Shown piece by piece: positions 16,870-26,576 of a stretch of DNA of 51,150 bases. Numbering within the stretch: position 1 is the stretch's first letter; every line of letters begins with the position of its first letter. This DNA comes from Candidatus Bathyarchaeota archaeon JdFR-07 (GTDB lineage Archaea; Thermoproteota; Bathyarchaeia; Bathyarchaeales; Bathycorpusculaceae), in contig MTLU01000026.1 of NCBI GenBank assembly GCA_002010975.1, positions 1-51,150 on the forward strand, read 5' to 3'. The notes beneath the pieces are model-generated. The model had not been told where the DNA came from, searched no databases, and saw nothing but the letters and a program-made list of their open reading frames with translations. Position numbers and translations under genes: made by a program.

Positions 16870-18240
16870 TTGAAATTGGATTTAACAAGATTAGAAAACT
16901 TCATTTTCGAGAAAATTTCCGAAACCCATCTGCCAGGACTGAGTCTAGCACTTATTAAAGACAACAAAACGATCTATAAAAGAGGTTTCTGTTTCAGAGA
17001 TTTAGAATATGGCCTTAGAGCCACTCCAGAAACACTTTACGGTGTAGGCTCTGTTACAAAATCCTTCACGGCACTGTCTATAATGCAGTTGAAAGAACAA
17101 GGAAAACTGGATTTAGACGATCCCATCAATAAGTATGTTCCTCTAGAGCTTAGCTCTGAAGAAAAGACTGTTAAAATATGGCATTTAATGTGTCACTGTT
17201 CAGGCATACCTGCATTAGCCTATGCTGAAGCATTCATCCGCTATATTACTGGGGCTGGAGGAAAATGGATTCCCATAGCAAGTCCGGAAGACCTTTACAC
17301 TTTTATGCGGGACGCGAACCAGTGGGCTTTAACAAAACCTGGCCAAAGATGGTTCTATTTAAACGAGGGATATGTGATTCTAGGACATATTATCGAAAAA
17401 GTTTCAGGCGTTAAATATGACGACTATGTGAAGAAAAATATTCTTGAACCCCTAAACATGAAAAGAAGCTTTTTCCGCAAAGAGGATGTAGAAACAGATG
17501 GGAATGTGGCTACACCCTACATAATCACCAGAGATGGGGAATGCAAAAAGTCTGTTCACCCTTATGGAGTGCAAGCTGATGGAGGTCTGATAAGTAATGT
17601 CATTGATCTAGCCAACTATATCATTATGTATTTGAACCGTGGGAAACATGGCGAAAATACTTTGCTTTCACCGGAGCTTATAGAAGAAATGGAAAAACCA
17701 AGGATCAAACTTCCCCTTCAAGTTTTCGGTGATGACGCATATGGTTATGGGTTAAGCATAATTCCAAACTTTTTAGGTCACAAACTTGTGGGTCACGGTG
17801 GCTCAGTGCTTGTCTACACGGCTTATATGGGTTACATCCCAGAAAAAAGAGTTGGCATAGCTCTCCTAGCTAACGGAAGCGGATATCCCATGTCCCAAAT
17901 AGGTCTATATGGACTAGCTCTTTTACTAGGCAAAAATCCTGAGAAGCTTCCCTTCATTAGAATGGAAAAGACCTACGAGTTGTTAAGCGGGGTTTACGAG
18001 ACTTATAAAGGAACGATGAGTGCAACAGTTACAACTAAGAATGGTATACTTCAGCTGGAAATCAAGGACAAGTATGTGGATATGATAATACCATTGATTC
18101 CAGAACAGGTTGAAGGCGAAGTGAAAAAGTTTTACACGATCCAAAGTGGGGGAAAACTTCCTGTAGAATTCATTGTTAAGGATCAAAAAGTTGAATTGAT
18201 TTATGAGCGGTATACAATGAAGAAAGTTAGCAGTCTGTGA
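16870..18240 (+). CDS. Serine hydrolase of the beta-lactamase/CubicO family
   Basis: 456 aa. The catalytic motifs of class C-like penicillin-binding folds are present: SVTK (SxxK) near residue 59, YLN (YxN) near 165 and HGGS near 313. A C-terminal lipocalin-like region of about 110 residues follows (YELLSGVYETYKGTMSATV). The TTG start has AGGAG upstream. No signal peptide is visible, so it is probably cytoplasmic. Family knowledge: archaeal members act as esterases or D-aminopeptidases; true beta-lactamase activity is not implied. The 3' end meets LysE convergently, 3 bp away. Confidence 0.85.
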   Translation: MKLDLTRLENFIFEKISETHLPGLSLALIKDNKTIYKRGFCFRDLEYGLRATPETLYGVGSVTKSFTALSIMQLKEQGKLDLDDPINKYVPLELSSEEKTVKIWHLMCHCSGIPALAYAEAFIRYITGAGGKWIPIASPEDLYTFMRDANQWALTKPGQRWFYLNEGYVILGHIIEKVSGVKYDDYVKKNILEPLNMKRSFFRKEDVETDGNVATPYIITRDGECKKSVHPYGVQADGGLISNVIDLANYIIMYLNRGKHGENTLLSPELIEEMEKPRIKLPLQVFGDDAYGYGLSIIPNFLGHKLVGHGGSVLVYTAYMGYIPEKRVGIALLANGSGYPMSQIGLYGLALLLGKNPEKLPFIRMEKTYELLSGVYETYKGTMSATVTTKNGILQLEIKDKYVDMIIPLIPEQVEGEVKKFYTIQSGGKLPVEFIVKDQKVELIYERYTMKKVSSL

Positions 18241-18243
18241 ACT

Positions 18244-18879
18244 CTATAAAAATGCAGAAACAATAAACCATATGCCAAAGCCTACTAACAGCACGAAACA
18301 GAAAAGGAATATTAAATTGTACATTTTCTCGCCCCAGAAACGGTGCAACTTAAAAATTGTAAAAGTGACAAAAGTGTTCCAAAGAAAGTCGCATGACCAA
18401 TGGATTACTATGAATATCAAAAATCCTATAAAACCAAAAAGATAAGCATTCATAATTAACATAGTGCCTATGGTTGCCCACCACAGAAAGAAGTAGGGAT
18501 TCGCACCGGTCGCGAGAATCCCAGCGATAAAGGAAGAAGTGTGTTTAGACTCTTCATATTCTATGTGCACTTTCCTTTTCCGGGTTATGAACGCATGAAC
18601 TCCCATGTAAATTAGAATGGCGCCGCCTACAAGGCTTATTACTTTTTGAATTGAAGCAGAAGTAAAAAAGTTTGAAAGACCAAGGTATAGAAGAAAAATA
18701 AGAGGGAATTCTATTGCTCCATGACCAAGGGTTATTAAAGCCCCAGCAGCTTTATTTTTGTAACCTTTTTCCACTGTGACAGCGAAAAGGGGTCCAGGCA
18801 TCATAACACCTGATAAAGATATGAATATTACTGAAACCAGGAAAAAATAGAAGTCGGTGATAGGCGCCATGCTTTGCAC
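18244..18879 (-). CDS. LysE/RhtB family amino-acid exporter
   Basis: 211 aa with about six membrane helices. The N-terminal helix ends in GVMMPGPLFAVTVEKGYK, the G-x-x-PGP motif that marks LysE/RhtB exporters. Family knowledge: these export basic amino acids, homoserine or threonine, driven by the proton gradient. The start is either GTG 18879 or ATG 18870; neither has a clear ribosome site, but Tsr3 stops only 5 bp upstream, so translation may be coupled. It is the last gene in the nnr-tsr3-lysE run. Confidence 0.85.
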   Translation of the reverse strand: MQSMAPITDFYFFLVSVIFISLSGVMMPGPLFAVTVEKGYKNKAAGALITLGHGAIEFPLIFLLYLGLSNFFTSASIQKVISLVGGAILIYMGVHAFITRKRKVHIEYEESKHTSSFIAGILATGANPYFFLWWATIGTMLIMNAYLFGFIGFLIFIVIHWSCDFLWNTFVTFTIFKLHRFWGEKMYNLIFLFCFVLLVGFGIWFIVSAFL

Positions 18880-18884
18880 ATTAT

Positions 18885-19415
18885 CTAGCTTATTTCAAAG
18901 TTTTCCATGAAAGCTTGCTGCAGTTTCACCATTTCTGTGCTATTCCTTGCTTTTCCATAAATTTCCAGTCTTTCCTGATTTATTTCAAAAAAAGTATGTC
19001 CCCATTTGAAAATGGAAAGCAGTTTATACGCTTCCTTTTTTAAACCAATAATGTAAAGGGCTGCGGCTAGAGCTTCCGCGGTTGTAAGCTTTGTTAATTT
19101 GCCAAAATTCACAGGGTTCCCAGCTAGCAAAACGGGTAGACATCTAGAGGTTCCCCTAACATGTTTCATCATAACTTTTTCGGCATGCTCCCAACTACAA
19201 TCTAAAGCAACTAATCCAAATCTTTCTACACGTAGCTTATCAGCCGCAGAAAAAGCAATTTCAGAAAAAGGATTAAGCACGATAGCTCTTTTTGGCAAAA
19301 GCTTTAGTTGCCGTACCAAGCGAACTAAACCATGACGTTTTAGCTTCAAAGCTGTACATTTTTTGGGATCGCATTGCCCAGCATGATAAACAACGATTTT
19401 AACTAGTTTGTGCAA
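18885..19415 (-). CDS. tsr3: 16S rRNA aminocarboxypropyltransferase Tsr3 (DUF367)
   Basis: 176 aa. The N-terminus VYHAGQCDPKKCTALKLKR matches the Tsr3 start with its D-P-K-K-C/S-T motif. ALDCSWEH (near 73-80) and RCLPVLLAGNPVNFGKLTKL (near 91-110) form the SAM pocket of the SPOUT-like fold. Family knowledge: Tsr3 transfers an aminocarboxypropyl group from SAM to a hypermodified uridine in helix 31 of small-subunit rRNA. The gene overlaps the end of the nnr gene by 17 nt, and LysE follows. Confidence 0.93.
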   Translation of the reverse strand: MHKLVKIVVYHAGQCDPKKCTALKLKRHGLVRLVRQLKLLPKRAIVLNPFSEIAFSAADKLRVERFGLVALDCSWEHAEKVMMKHVRGTSRCLPVLLAGNPVNFGKLTKLTTAEALAAALYIIGLKKEAYKLLSIFKWGHTFFEINQERLEIYGKARNSTEMVKLQQAFMENFEIS

Positions 19416-20949
19416 TCCTTTTTTTCACCTTTAAGTGACCCATAGGATCATTTAAAATATGTGGGATCATATCAATAAGGTCTGTTGCAACCATGTGATA
19501 ACCTTTCTCTTCAAAGACCATGTCTCCCACAGCACCATTAACAAAGGCACCTGCAACAGCAGCTTCAAAAGAATCTGTTTTCTGAGCTAGAAAAGTACCT
19601 ACAATTCCAGATAGCACATCTCCTGTCCCACCCACGGTCATGCCAGCATTTCCAGTAAAATTCAATTTATGCTGTCTTCCATCACAGATTATGTCTATGG
19701 GTCCTTTCAAAAGAATCACCGCACCTAGCTCAGCTGCTGTTCTCTGCACTTCTTTGATTTTTTCGTCCAACTTCTCGGGAATACTCTTACCACTTAATAT
19801 GGCATATTCTCCAGCGTGCGGTGTCAAAACTAAAGGCACTTTAAGTCTCCTTTTGAACTCTGCAAAAGCCTTTAATCCATCAGCATCTAAAAGCAGAGGT
19901 TTACCATAATCTTCAACAGCTTCAATTACGGCTTTAACACTTCTTTTCGTATCTGCATGTAAACCAAGTCCTGGTCCAAGGACAACAGCATCCACTTTTT
20001 CTATATACATTTCTAAAATTGCTAGGTTGTCGACGTTTAGGTGTTTTCCTTCAAGTTTTATGGCGATCAAGTTAGGCGACATAGAAGATATGGCAAAGGC
20101 AGCTTTTTTGGGAGCAGCAACATAAGCTAGATCTGCCCCAGTTCGCAAGGCAGCCAATGCTACCAATGCAGGGGCTCCAGAAAAGATTTCACTCCCACCA
20201 ATAACAAGTAAGCGCCCAAAATCTCCTTTATGAGCTGTAGGCGAACGTGTTTTAGTAGCAAGCATTACATCTCCAGGGCCAGCATAGTTTTCTAATTCTT
20301 TGGGTAACCCTATGCTTTTTACGACCAATTCACCAACATATCTTCTAGCGCTTTCTAAACCTTTCTTTGGTTTATGAAAAGTTATTGTGAGATCGGCTTT
20401 AACTGCTTCGCCCAAAACTTCGCCAGTATCTGAATTTATGCCTGTGGGCACGTCAACTGCTATTTTAAAGGCATTTATGGAGTTGATTTTTTGCACTAGC
20501 TGAAGAATTGGAGGTCTTAACTTGCCCTTGGTGCCTACTCCTAATAAGGCGTCAACTACAATCTCTGTTTCTATTTCAGGAATAAGAGAGCTGTCGTAAA
20601 TTTCGCGAAGAATGACAGTTTTTCTTAAAAATTGTAGCGCATTCCAGTTTTCTAAAGCAGTTTTATCACCTATTTCTTTAGCTTTTCCAGCAAGAATAAC
20701 CCTAACCTTGAAGCCCATGGAGGACAAATGGCGAGCCGCTACGAAACCATCGCCTCCATTTCCACCTAGACCACAGAAAACTGTAACAGAATTTTTTGGT
20801 CTAAATCTTGAAACAATTTCTGCAGCAATTCCCGCTCCAGCATTCTCCATCAACTGAAGCCTAGAAACACCAAAATATTCAGCGTTCAACTCTAAAGCCT
20901 GCATCTGGCGGCTAGTAACAAAAACCTTTGTTTCACCTCTCTTCAGCAT
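19399..20949 (-). CDS. nnr: Bifunctional NAD(P)HX epimerase and dehydratase
   Basis: 516 aa, the size of the fused enzyme. The N-terminal YjeF_N domain shows GLGGNGGDGFVAARHL near 59-74 (epimerase). The C-terminal ribokinase-like YjeF_C domain shows KGDFGRLLVIGGS, VLGPGLG and GNAGMTVGGTGDVLSGIVG (dehydratase, nucleotide site). Family knowledge: the protein repairs hydrated NADH and NADPH, which form readily at high temperature, using ATP or ADP. It leads a minus-strand operon with tsr3 and lysE. All domain landmarks are present, so it should be fully active. Confidence 0.94.
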   Translation of the reverse strand: MLKRGETKVFVTSRQMQALELNAEYFGVSRLQLMENAGAGIAAEIVSRFRPKNSVTVFCGLGGNGGDGFVAARHLSSMGFKVRVILAGKAKEIGDKTALENWNALQFLRKTVILREIYDSSLIPEIETEIVVDALLGVGTKGKLRPPILQLVQKINSINAFKIAVDVPTGINSDTGEVLGEAVKADLTITFHKPKKGLESARRYVGELVVKSIGLPKELENYAGPGDVMLATKTRSPTAHKGDFGRLLVIGGSEIFSGAPALVALAALRTGADLAYVAAPKKAAFAISSMSPNLIAIKLEGKHLNVDNLAILEMYIEKVDAVVLGPGLGLHADTKRSVKAVIEAVEDYGKPLLLDADGLKAFAEFKRRLKVPLVLTPHAGEYAILSGKSIPEKLDEKIKEVQRTAAELGAVILLKGPIDIICDGRQHKLNFTGNAGMTVGGTGDVLSGIVGTFLAQKTDSFEAAVAGAFVNGAVGDMVFEEKGYHMVATDLIDMIPHILNDPMGHLKVKKRIAQTS

Positions 20950-21081
20950 TTCTTTGAACCTAATATTTTATGGTAGACGAAGCAAGATAAGCCTATTCCC
21001 ACCAAAGGCAATGCTCTTTGCTTTTTTATGTAGCAAAATATTTTAATGCATAAGATTGAAACATAAAGTGAGGAAAATTAA

Positions 21082-21324
21082 ATGCCAACAGCGTTTGTAT
21101 TAATAAACACGGAAATAGGTTCAGAAGCAGATGTGCTAAAAGAATTGAAAAAAGTTGAGGGTGTTGACGAAGCATTTGCTGTTTATGGAGTCTATGATAT
21201 AATTGCCAGAGTGAGAGCGCCAACAATGGATAAACTTAAAGAGATTGTAACCTGGAAAATTAGAAGACTTGATAAAGTCAGGTCAACATTAACAATGATA
21301 GTTGTAGAAGAACAATCAAAGTAG
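21082..21324 (+). CDS. Stand-alone Lrp/AsnC ligand-binding (RAM) domain protein
   Basis: 80 aa, consisting only of the RAM effector domain: AFVLINTEIGSEADVLKELK, then VDEAFAVYGVYDIIARVRAP, then a last strand ending in IVVEE. It lacks the DNA-binding HTH of Lrp. Family knowledge: stand-alone RAM proteins are common in archaea and form octamers that bind amino acids, possibly modulating full Lrp partners. A TATA-like TTTTAATG sits about 40 bp upstream. No partner HTH gene is adjacent. Confidence 0.88.
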   Translation: MPTAFVLINTEIGSEADVLKELKKVEGVDEAFAVYGVYDIIARVRAPTMDKLKEIVTWKIRRLDKVRSTLTMIVVEEQSK

Positions 21325-21411
21325 CAAACCCCTTCTCTTTTTTATTCAGCATCAACCCTTTTACTTGTTTTCTTCTATAGTTTAAACTTAACCAGAACAG
21401 GTTGCTAGTAA

Positions 21412-22746
21412 ATGAAAACAATGCACATTGGGTTTGACGATACAGATTCAACAAGAAAAGGATGCACAACCTACATTGCAGCTCTTTTAGTTGAAAAACT
21501 GTTAAGAAATGAAGTAAAATTCATAGACTATCCATGCCTTGTCAGGTTAAATCCCAATATACCCTGGAAGACCAGAGGAAACGGAGCCTTATGTCTAAGA
21601 ATAAAGTATCCTGAGAAAAAAGAGGAGATAATAAAAGAAAATGTGATAGCCTGTGTGGAGGAAAAAGCGGACCTGAAAGCAAGAGGTACAAATCCAGGAA
21701 TAGTTTTTTTAAAAAGTAATAGCATTCCAAAAGAGGTTAAGGCTTTCGCAAGAAATACCATAACGGGAATTGTAAGTTTGAAAGACGCGTTAAAGCTTTT
21801 AAAAAAGTTTGAAGCTGAAGCATTAGGTTTCAAAAATGGTAGAGGAATAATTGGTGGTTTGGCGGCGGTAGGTGAGACTCTTGAAGGAGATCATACTTAC
21901 GAGCTTATTGCATATCGCCTTCCGGAAAATTATGGATTAAGAAGACAGGTAGATGAAAACTCAATTTTTGAGATGGATAAAGCAACAGCTCCTTATACGT
22001 TTAACAATGTAGACTGGAAAAAAGGAAGGATTATAATCACACCAAGGGGACCTGATCCCATTCTTTTTGGTATTAGAGGTGAAAACGCTGAAATTGTGAA
22101 GAAAGCCTTTAGAATGGTTAAAACCTTTGAACCTATTGAGAGATGGGTTATTTTTCGAACAAATCAAGGAACAGACGCGCATCTTAAGCGAGTCAGGAAT
22201 CTTAGGGAAGTTAAACCGTACCATCCAGTTATTGTTCGAGGATTTGTAGCCTCTGAGTCTAAAACAATTCCAAGAAGACACATACTATTCTCCTTAAAAG
22301 ATGAAGAAGGAAAAGTGGACTGTGCAGCATATGAGCCTACAGGATTTCTGCGCCATGCCGCAAGAAAACTGATTATTGGAGATTATATAGAGGTTTATGG
22401 TGGCGTACGAGCTCCTTCATCGGCTCATCCATTAACTGTAAATCTAGAAAAAATTAGAGTCTTAAAATTTGCACCTAAAATCATGTACAGAAATCCCCCA
22501 TGCCCAAAGTGTGGTAAGAGAATGAAATCAATGGGTAAAGAAAAGGGATTTCGATGTGAAAAATGCGGTTTGAAAGATCGAAATATTCAAAAAGTTGAAA
22601 TTAGACTAAAAAGAACCTTGAAACGAAGTTTATATATTACATCTCCTAGGTCTCAGAGACATTTAACTAAACCATTAAGGCGTTACGGTTTGGAAAAGCA
22701 TCGCAAGTCGATCGTAAAACTTGTGAACGGGTGGCATTTTCCATAA
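21412..22746 (+). CDS. tiaS: tRNA(Ile2) 2-agmatinylcytidine synthetase TiaS
   Basis: 444 aa. The N-terminal kinase domain begins HIGFDDTDSTRKGCTTYIA, the hallmark of TiaS. The catalytic domain includes GNGALCLRIK and NGRGIIGGLAAVG. An OB fold follows (PYHPVIVRGFVASESKTIPR), then a zinc ribbon CPKCGKRM...CEKCG, all in the expected order. Family knowledge: TiaS attaches agmatine to C34 of tRNA-Ile so that it reads AUA codons, and is essential in archaea. The enzyme is archaea-specific, which supports the domain call for this window. An ATG nine bases downstream is an alternative start. Confidence 0.96.
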   Translation: MKTMHIGFDDTDSTRKGCTTYIAALLVEKLLRNEVKFIDYPCLVRLNPNIPWKTRGNGALCLRIKYPEKKEEIIKENVIACVEEKADLKARGTNPGIVFLKSNSIPKEVKAFARNTITGIVSLKDALKLLKKFEAEALGFKNGRGIIGGLAAVGETLEGDHTYELIAYRLPENYGLRRQVDENSIFEMDKATAPYTFNNVDWKKGRIIITPRGPDPILFGIRGENAEIVKKAFRMVKTFEPIERWVIFRTNQGTDAHLKRVRNLREVKPYHPVIVRGFVASESKTIPRRHILFSLKDEEGKVDCAAYEPTGFLRHAARKLIIGDYIEVYGGVRAPSSAHPLTVNLEKIRVLKFAPKIMYRNPPCPKCGKRMKSMGKEKGFRCEKCGLKDRNIQKVEIRLKRTLKRSLYITSPRSQRHLTKPLRRYGLEKHRKSIVKLVNGWHFP

Positions 22747-22748
22747 TT

Positions 22749-22961
22749 TTAGTCTTCGTGAACCTTGAAGATCTCGCAAAGCAGTCGATAAAGTTCGTTG
22801 CCGCCTTCCATTCTTGAAAAAAGATCTTTTTCAGCTTTTAGTATTCGTCCCACAGCTTGATAAGTTTGTCTCCATTCCAACTCTTTCCACATCATGCGAT
22901 AGTTTTTTAATTCGATCCACGCTCTAAAAACTAGAACCGCAAACATTCCCAGGGTTAACAC
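22749..22961 (-). CDS. Small membrane-anchored protein of unknown function
   Basis: 70 aa from GTG 22961. The first 14 residues are hydrophobic (MLTLGMFAVLVF), then a charged helical tail follows (ELKNYRMMWKELEWRQ). The open frame continues upstream through IIDIYLLNL, which would complete a membrane helix, but there is no standard start codon there. A strong GGAGGTG lies about 35 nt before the GTG. Convergent with tiaS, 2 bp away. No family recognised; reality is probable but the start is uncertain. Confidence 0.45.
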   Translation of the reverse strand: MLTLGMFAVLVFRAWIELKNYRMMWKELEWRQTYQAVGRILKAEKDLFSRMEGGNELYRLLCEIFKVHED

Positions 22962-23079
22962 AAGATTTAGTAGGTATATGTCTATTATATCCGTGGTTTC
23001 ACACCTCCATCTTTTTGAATGTTTATCTTATGAGCAATAGGCATTTAAATGGCTATGTTAAGGTTATAAAAGGGAGTCT

Positions 23080-23388
23080 ATGAACGAGTTGATTTCACCT
23101 TTCGCTTATCAGATTGGTATAGGCGGCATAGGTGGTTTTATAGTAGGGTATGCTGTCAAAAAAATCAGTAAGTTGATAATTGTTTTAACGGGTTTAGCTA
23201 TACTGGCGCTTCTTTATTTAGGGATAAGTGGAGTGATAAGCATAAACTACGGCAAACTGTGGGAGGCATTGTCTAACTTTCTAGTTTTCTTGGGACAAGC
23301 CGCCTCATGGATCGTAGGTTTAATTTCTGTGCTACCATTTGCGGGGAGCTTCATAGCAGGATTTCTGCTTGGCTTTAAACTTGGATAG
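23080..23388 (+). CDS. FUN14-family membrane protein
   Basis: 102 aa with three hydrophobic segments. The Gly-rich start IGIGGIGGFIVGYAVKKISKL and the end PFAGSFIAGFLLGFKLG fit the FUN14 domain. Family knowledge: archaeal and bacterial members are widespread and uncharacterised; the eukaryotic member FUNDC1 is a mitophagy receptor, a role that cannot be carried over. It precedes alaS by 43 bp and may share its transcript. A TATA-like ATTTAAAT lies about 35 bp upstream. Confidence 0.75.
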   Translation: MNELISPFAYQIGIGGIGGFIVGYAVKKISKLIIVLTGLAILALLYLGISGVISINYGKLWEALSNFLVFLGQAASWIVGLISVLPFAGSFIAGFLLGFKLG

Positions 23389-23431
23389 CAATACAGTTTA
23401 AATTTATGTGGTTCTCTAATCCTTTAAGCAT

Positions 23432-26260
23432 TTGAGCCAGCGTGCCTTGGAGCGTTTAAATGTGAAGAAAAAATTTCCAGTGGAAGAATATAGTCTCCCA
23501 TTCTTTAAAGAAGTAGGCTATATCAGAAAGCGTTGCCCAAAATGTGGAGAATTTTTTTGGACGCAAAATCCAGACCAAGAAACTTGTGGAGAAGCCACAG
23601 CAGACGGATGTGCTTTTTACACTTTTATAAATAATCCACCTACAAAGAAACCCTACACTTTCCAAGAAATGAGAGAGAGTTTCCTATCCTTTTTCGAAAA
23701 GCATGGACATACACGCGTAAAACCATATCCTGTGGTTGCAAGATGGAGAGACGATATTTACCTAACTCATGCCAGCATTATAGACTTCCAGCCTTATGTG
23801 ACAGAAGGAATCGCTCCACCACCAGCTAACCCTCTTGTAATTGTTCAGCCTTGTATAAGGATGGTGGACATAGCAAATACTGGACCCACATTTGGCAGAC
23901 ATCTAACAATTTTTGAAATGGGTGGACATCATGCTTTTAACTATCCTGACAAGGAGATTTACTGGAAAGATCAAACTGTAAGATATCACCACGAGTTCAT
24001 AACGAAAGAACTGGGTGTGAAGTCTGAAGAGGTTATTTATAAAGAAGACGTTTGGATTGGCGGTGGAAACGCAGGTCCAGATGTAGAGTGCATAGTCCGT
24101 GGTTTAGAGGTCGCCACTCTAGTGTTTATGCAGTTCAAAGTAATAGATGACAAATTTGTCCAACTACCTATAAGAACAGTGGATACAGGTTATGGCATAG
24201 ACCGTTACACATGGCTTTCTCAGGGAGTGCCAAGTGCTTTCCAAGCCGTTTATGGAAGGTTGCTAGATAAAATTTTCGAAATGGCTGGAATAACAAAGAT
24301 AGATAACAAGCTTTTGGCGAGAATAGCAGAAAACTCTGGTTTGGTAAGCTTAGATAAAATTGTTAACAGACTTAATGTAAGAAGAAAAATAGCTAAACTA
24401 GTTGATATGGATGTAGATGAACTAGACAGTTTTCTTTTGCCTATTGAAAATGTTTTCACAGTAGCTGACCACACCAAATGTTTAAGCTTTCTACTCTCTG
24501 AAGGCGTAGTTCCCTCAAATATTCAAGAAGGATATTTAGCTAGACTAATTTTTCGCAGAATTTACCGCCTACTAAGAATGCTAAACATCCTCGACAAGCT
24601 CTACGATATCATGGAATTGCAAATTAATTTCTGGTCTAAGGATTACCCACATCTTGCAGAGATGCGAAATGAAATTATGGAAATGCTGAAAGTTGAAGAA
24701 GAAAAATTTGAAGACACTATTAGGAGAGGAGAAGGACTAGTTAAACGGATTTCCAGCGAACTAAAAGTAAAGAAAATTGGAAAAATCCCTGTGGATACCT
24801 TAACGGAGCTCTACGATTCTCATGGACTTCCACCTGAAATCGTCAAAGAATTTGCAGAAAAGGAAGAATTGAAAGTAGATGTTCCAGAAAACTTCTACGC
24901 TTTAGTTGCTCAAAGACACATGCAAATCCAGAAAGCAATGAAGGAAGAAGTTAAACCTGAAAAAAGGTTGGAAATTGCAGTTTCACATCTTCCCGAAACT
25001 GAGCCGCTCTACTACAAAGATCAATATATGAAAGAATTTGAAGCAAAAACCCTTAAAGTCATAAACAAAGAGTTTGTTGTTCTCGACAGGACATGTTTCT
25101 ATCCAGAGGGGGGAGGGCAACCAGCAGACACGGGCTATTTCATTTTTGGTGGGAAAAAAGTGAGAGTGATAGACGTTAGGAAAGTTGGCAAAGTAATAGT
25201 TCATAAAGTAGAAGACAGCACCGTTCCAAAGGAAGGTGTAATAGTCAGGGGGGTTATAAATTGGAAGAAGCGTTATGGTCTCATGAAAGCCCATACTGCA
25301 ACTCACTTGATTAATGGAGCAGCCAGAAGAGTGCTGGGGCAACATGTTTGGCAGTTTGGAACCCAAAAAAGCATAGAAAGCTCAAGACTGGATATTTCTC
25401 ATTATAAGAGGCTAACCCAAGAGGAAATCCATAAAATAGAAAAATTGGCAAACGAGGCTATTCTCAAAAACATGAAAGTTGAAACAAAATGGATGCTTAG
25501 AAGCAAGGCAGAAAGTCTTTATGGATTTAGGCTATATCAAGGCGGAGCAGTTCCTGGTAAGGAAATCCGTGTCGTGAAGACAGGAAATTGGGATGTTGAA
25601 GCTTGCGGCGGCACCCATTTGAAAAGTACAGGAGAAATAGGTTTCATTAAAATAATACATTCGGAAAAAGTTCAAGATGGTGTGGAAAGACTTGTTTATT
25701 CTGTTGGTCTTTCTGCACTGAAAGCTGTTCAGCAAAAAGAGAAACTTCTATGGAAACTTTCTGAAATACTGAATTCTCCAGTAGAGAAACTTGACAGGAC
25801 TGCAGAAAAACTTGTTAAAGAATTAAAAGAAGCCAAAGCAGAGAAGAGAAAACTGATTAAAGAAATAGCAAAGCATGAGAGTATCAGTGTAGGCGAAAAG
25901 GGTAAAATTGAAACGGTCAGCGAAATAAGGAATGTGAAGCTTGTAATACGCGATTTTAAAGAAGACATTGATGTTGATCGTATGGTGAAAACCGCAAACG
26001 AAATAATCAAGAGAGACGATTCTGTTGTTGCGATATTTTATGGGACCGACGGAAAAAGTGCGAGAATAATGGTTATGGCTGGAGAGAAAGCTGTGGCAAA
26101 AGGAGTAAATGCCAACGAAATAGTTAGAGAGGTATCAACCGTCCTAGGTGGTGGAGGAGGAGGAAAACCCAGCTTCGCTCAAGGTGGAGGAACGCGAACT
26201 GAAAAATTGACAGACGCTGTAGAAAAAGCCAAAAAGTTAGTGGAAAAATTGCTTAAATAA
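23432..26260 (+). CDS. alaS: Alanyl-tRNA synthetase (archaeal type)
   Basis: 942 aa. The archaeal N-terminal zinc-like insert (KRCPKCGEFFW...ETCGEA) precedes the class II core: YPVVARWRDDIYLTHAS, then PCIRMVDIANTGPTFGRHLT, then GYGIDRYTWL. The editing domain contains HTATHLINGAARR and the CGGTH zinc site. The C-terminal oligomerisation domain carries GGGGGGKPSFAQGGG. The enzyme charges tRNA-Ala and clears Ser and Gly mischarging. The TTG start at 23432 is followed by basic residues; other TTG or GTG codons nearby are possible. Confidence 0.97.
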   Translation: MSQRALERLNVKKKFPVEEYSLPFFKEVGYIRKRCPKCGEFFWTQNPDQETCGEATADGCAFYTFINNPPTKKPYTFQEMRESFLSFFEKHGHTRVKPYPVVARWRDDIYLTHASIIDFQPYVTEGIAPPPANPLVIVQPCIRMVDIANTGPTFGRHLTIFEMGGHHAFNYPDKEIYWKDQTVRYHHEFITKELGVKSEEVIYKEDVWIGGGNAGPDVECIVRGLEVATLVFMQFKVIDDKFVQLPIRTVDTGYGIDRYTWLSQGVPSAFQAVYGRLLDKIFEMAGITKIDNKLLARIAENSGLVSLDKIVNRLNVRRKIAKLVDMDVDELDSFLLPIENVFTVADHTKCLSFLLSEGVVPSNIQEGYLARLIFRRIYRLLRMLNILDKLYDIMELQINFWSKDYPHLAEMRNEIMEMLKVEEEKFEDTIRRGEGLVKRISSELKVKKIGKIPVDTLTELYDSHGLPPEIVKEFAEKEELKVDVPENFYALVAQRHMQIQKAMKEEVKPEKRLEIAVSHLPETEPLYYKDQYMKEFEAKTLKVINKEFVVLDRTCFYPEGGGQPADTGYFIFGGKKVRVIDVRKVGKVIVHKVEDSTVPKEGVIVRGVINWKKRYGLMKAHTATHLINGAARRVLGQHVWQFGTQKSIESSRLDISHYKRLTQEEIHKIEKLANEAILKNMKVETKWMLRSKAESLYGFRLYQGGAVPGKEIRVVKTGNWDVEACGGTHLKSTGEIGFIKIIHSEKVQDGVERLVYSVGLSALKAVQQKEKLLWKLSEILNSPVEKLDRTAEKLVKELKEAKAEKRKLIKEIAKHESISVGEKGKIETVSEIRNVKLVIRDFKEDIDVDRMVKTANEIIKRDDSVVAIFYGTDGKSARIMVMAGEKAVAKGVNANEIVREVSTVLGGGGGGKPSFAQGGGTRTEKLTDAVEKAKKLVEKLLK

Positions 26261-26320
26261 GGTAAACCTTAAAAATATAGCTTACATTATTGCTAAGCTC
26301 TGTATCATGAGGAATTAAAA

Positions 26321-26533
26321 ATGGTAAATGAAGGAAAAGGAAATCTGTTTAGAAGGAAAGACGGCAAATATTTAATCTACGTCCCAGTAGACTTAGCCGA
26401 GGACAGTATGTTCCCTTTCAAAGACTTCAAGAAAACTAAGAGGGGCGCAGAAGCCATTCCATTGAAGATAAGCTTCAAAATTGGAGACAACAAGTTAACT
26501 ATCGAAAAATGGAAAGAACCACAGGGAAAATAA
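26321..26533 (+). CDS. Conserved small archaeal protein, function unknown
   Basis: 70 aa with many Lys and alternating beta-type segments (GKYLIYVPVDLAEDSMFPF; PLKISFKIGDNKLTIEKW). It has no membrane helix and no cysteine. It begins 60 bp after alaS and could be the end of that transcript. Codon use is like its neighbours, and the ATG start and ordered secondary pattern make a real gene likely. No family is recognised with confidence. Confidence 0.6.
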   Translation: MVNEGKGNLFRRKDGKYLIYVPVDLAEDSMFPFKDFKKTKRGAEAIPLKISFKIGDNKLTIEKWKEPQGK

Positions 26534-26576
26534 TTCCAGATTATACCTTTATATTTTGGCTAATGGTTTTTCATAG

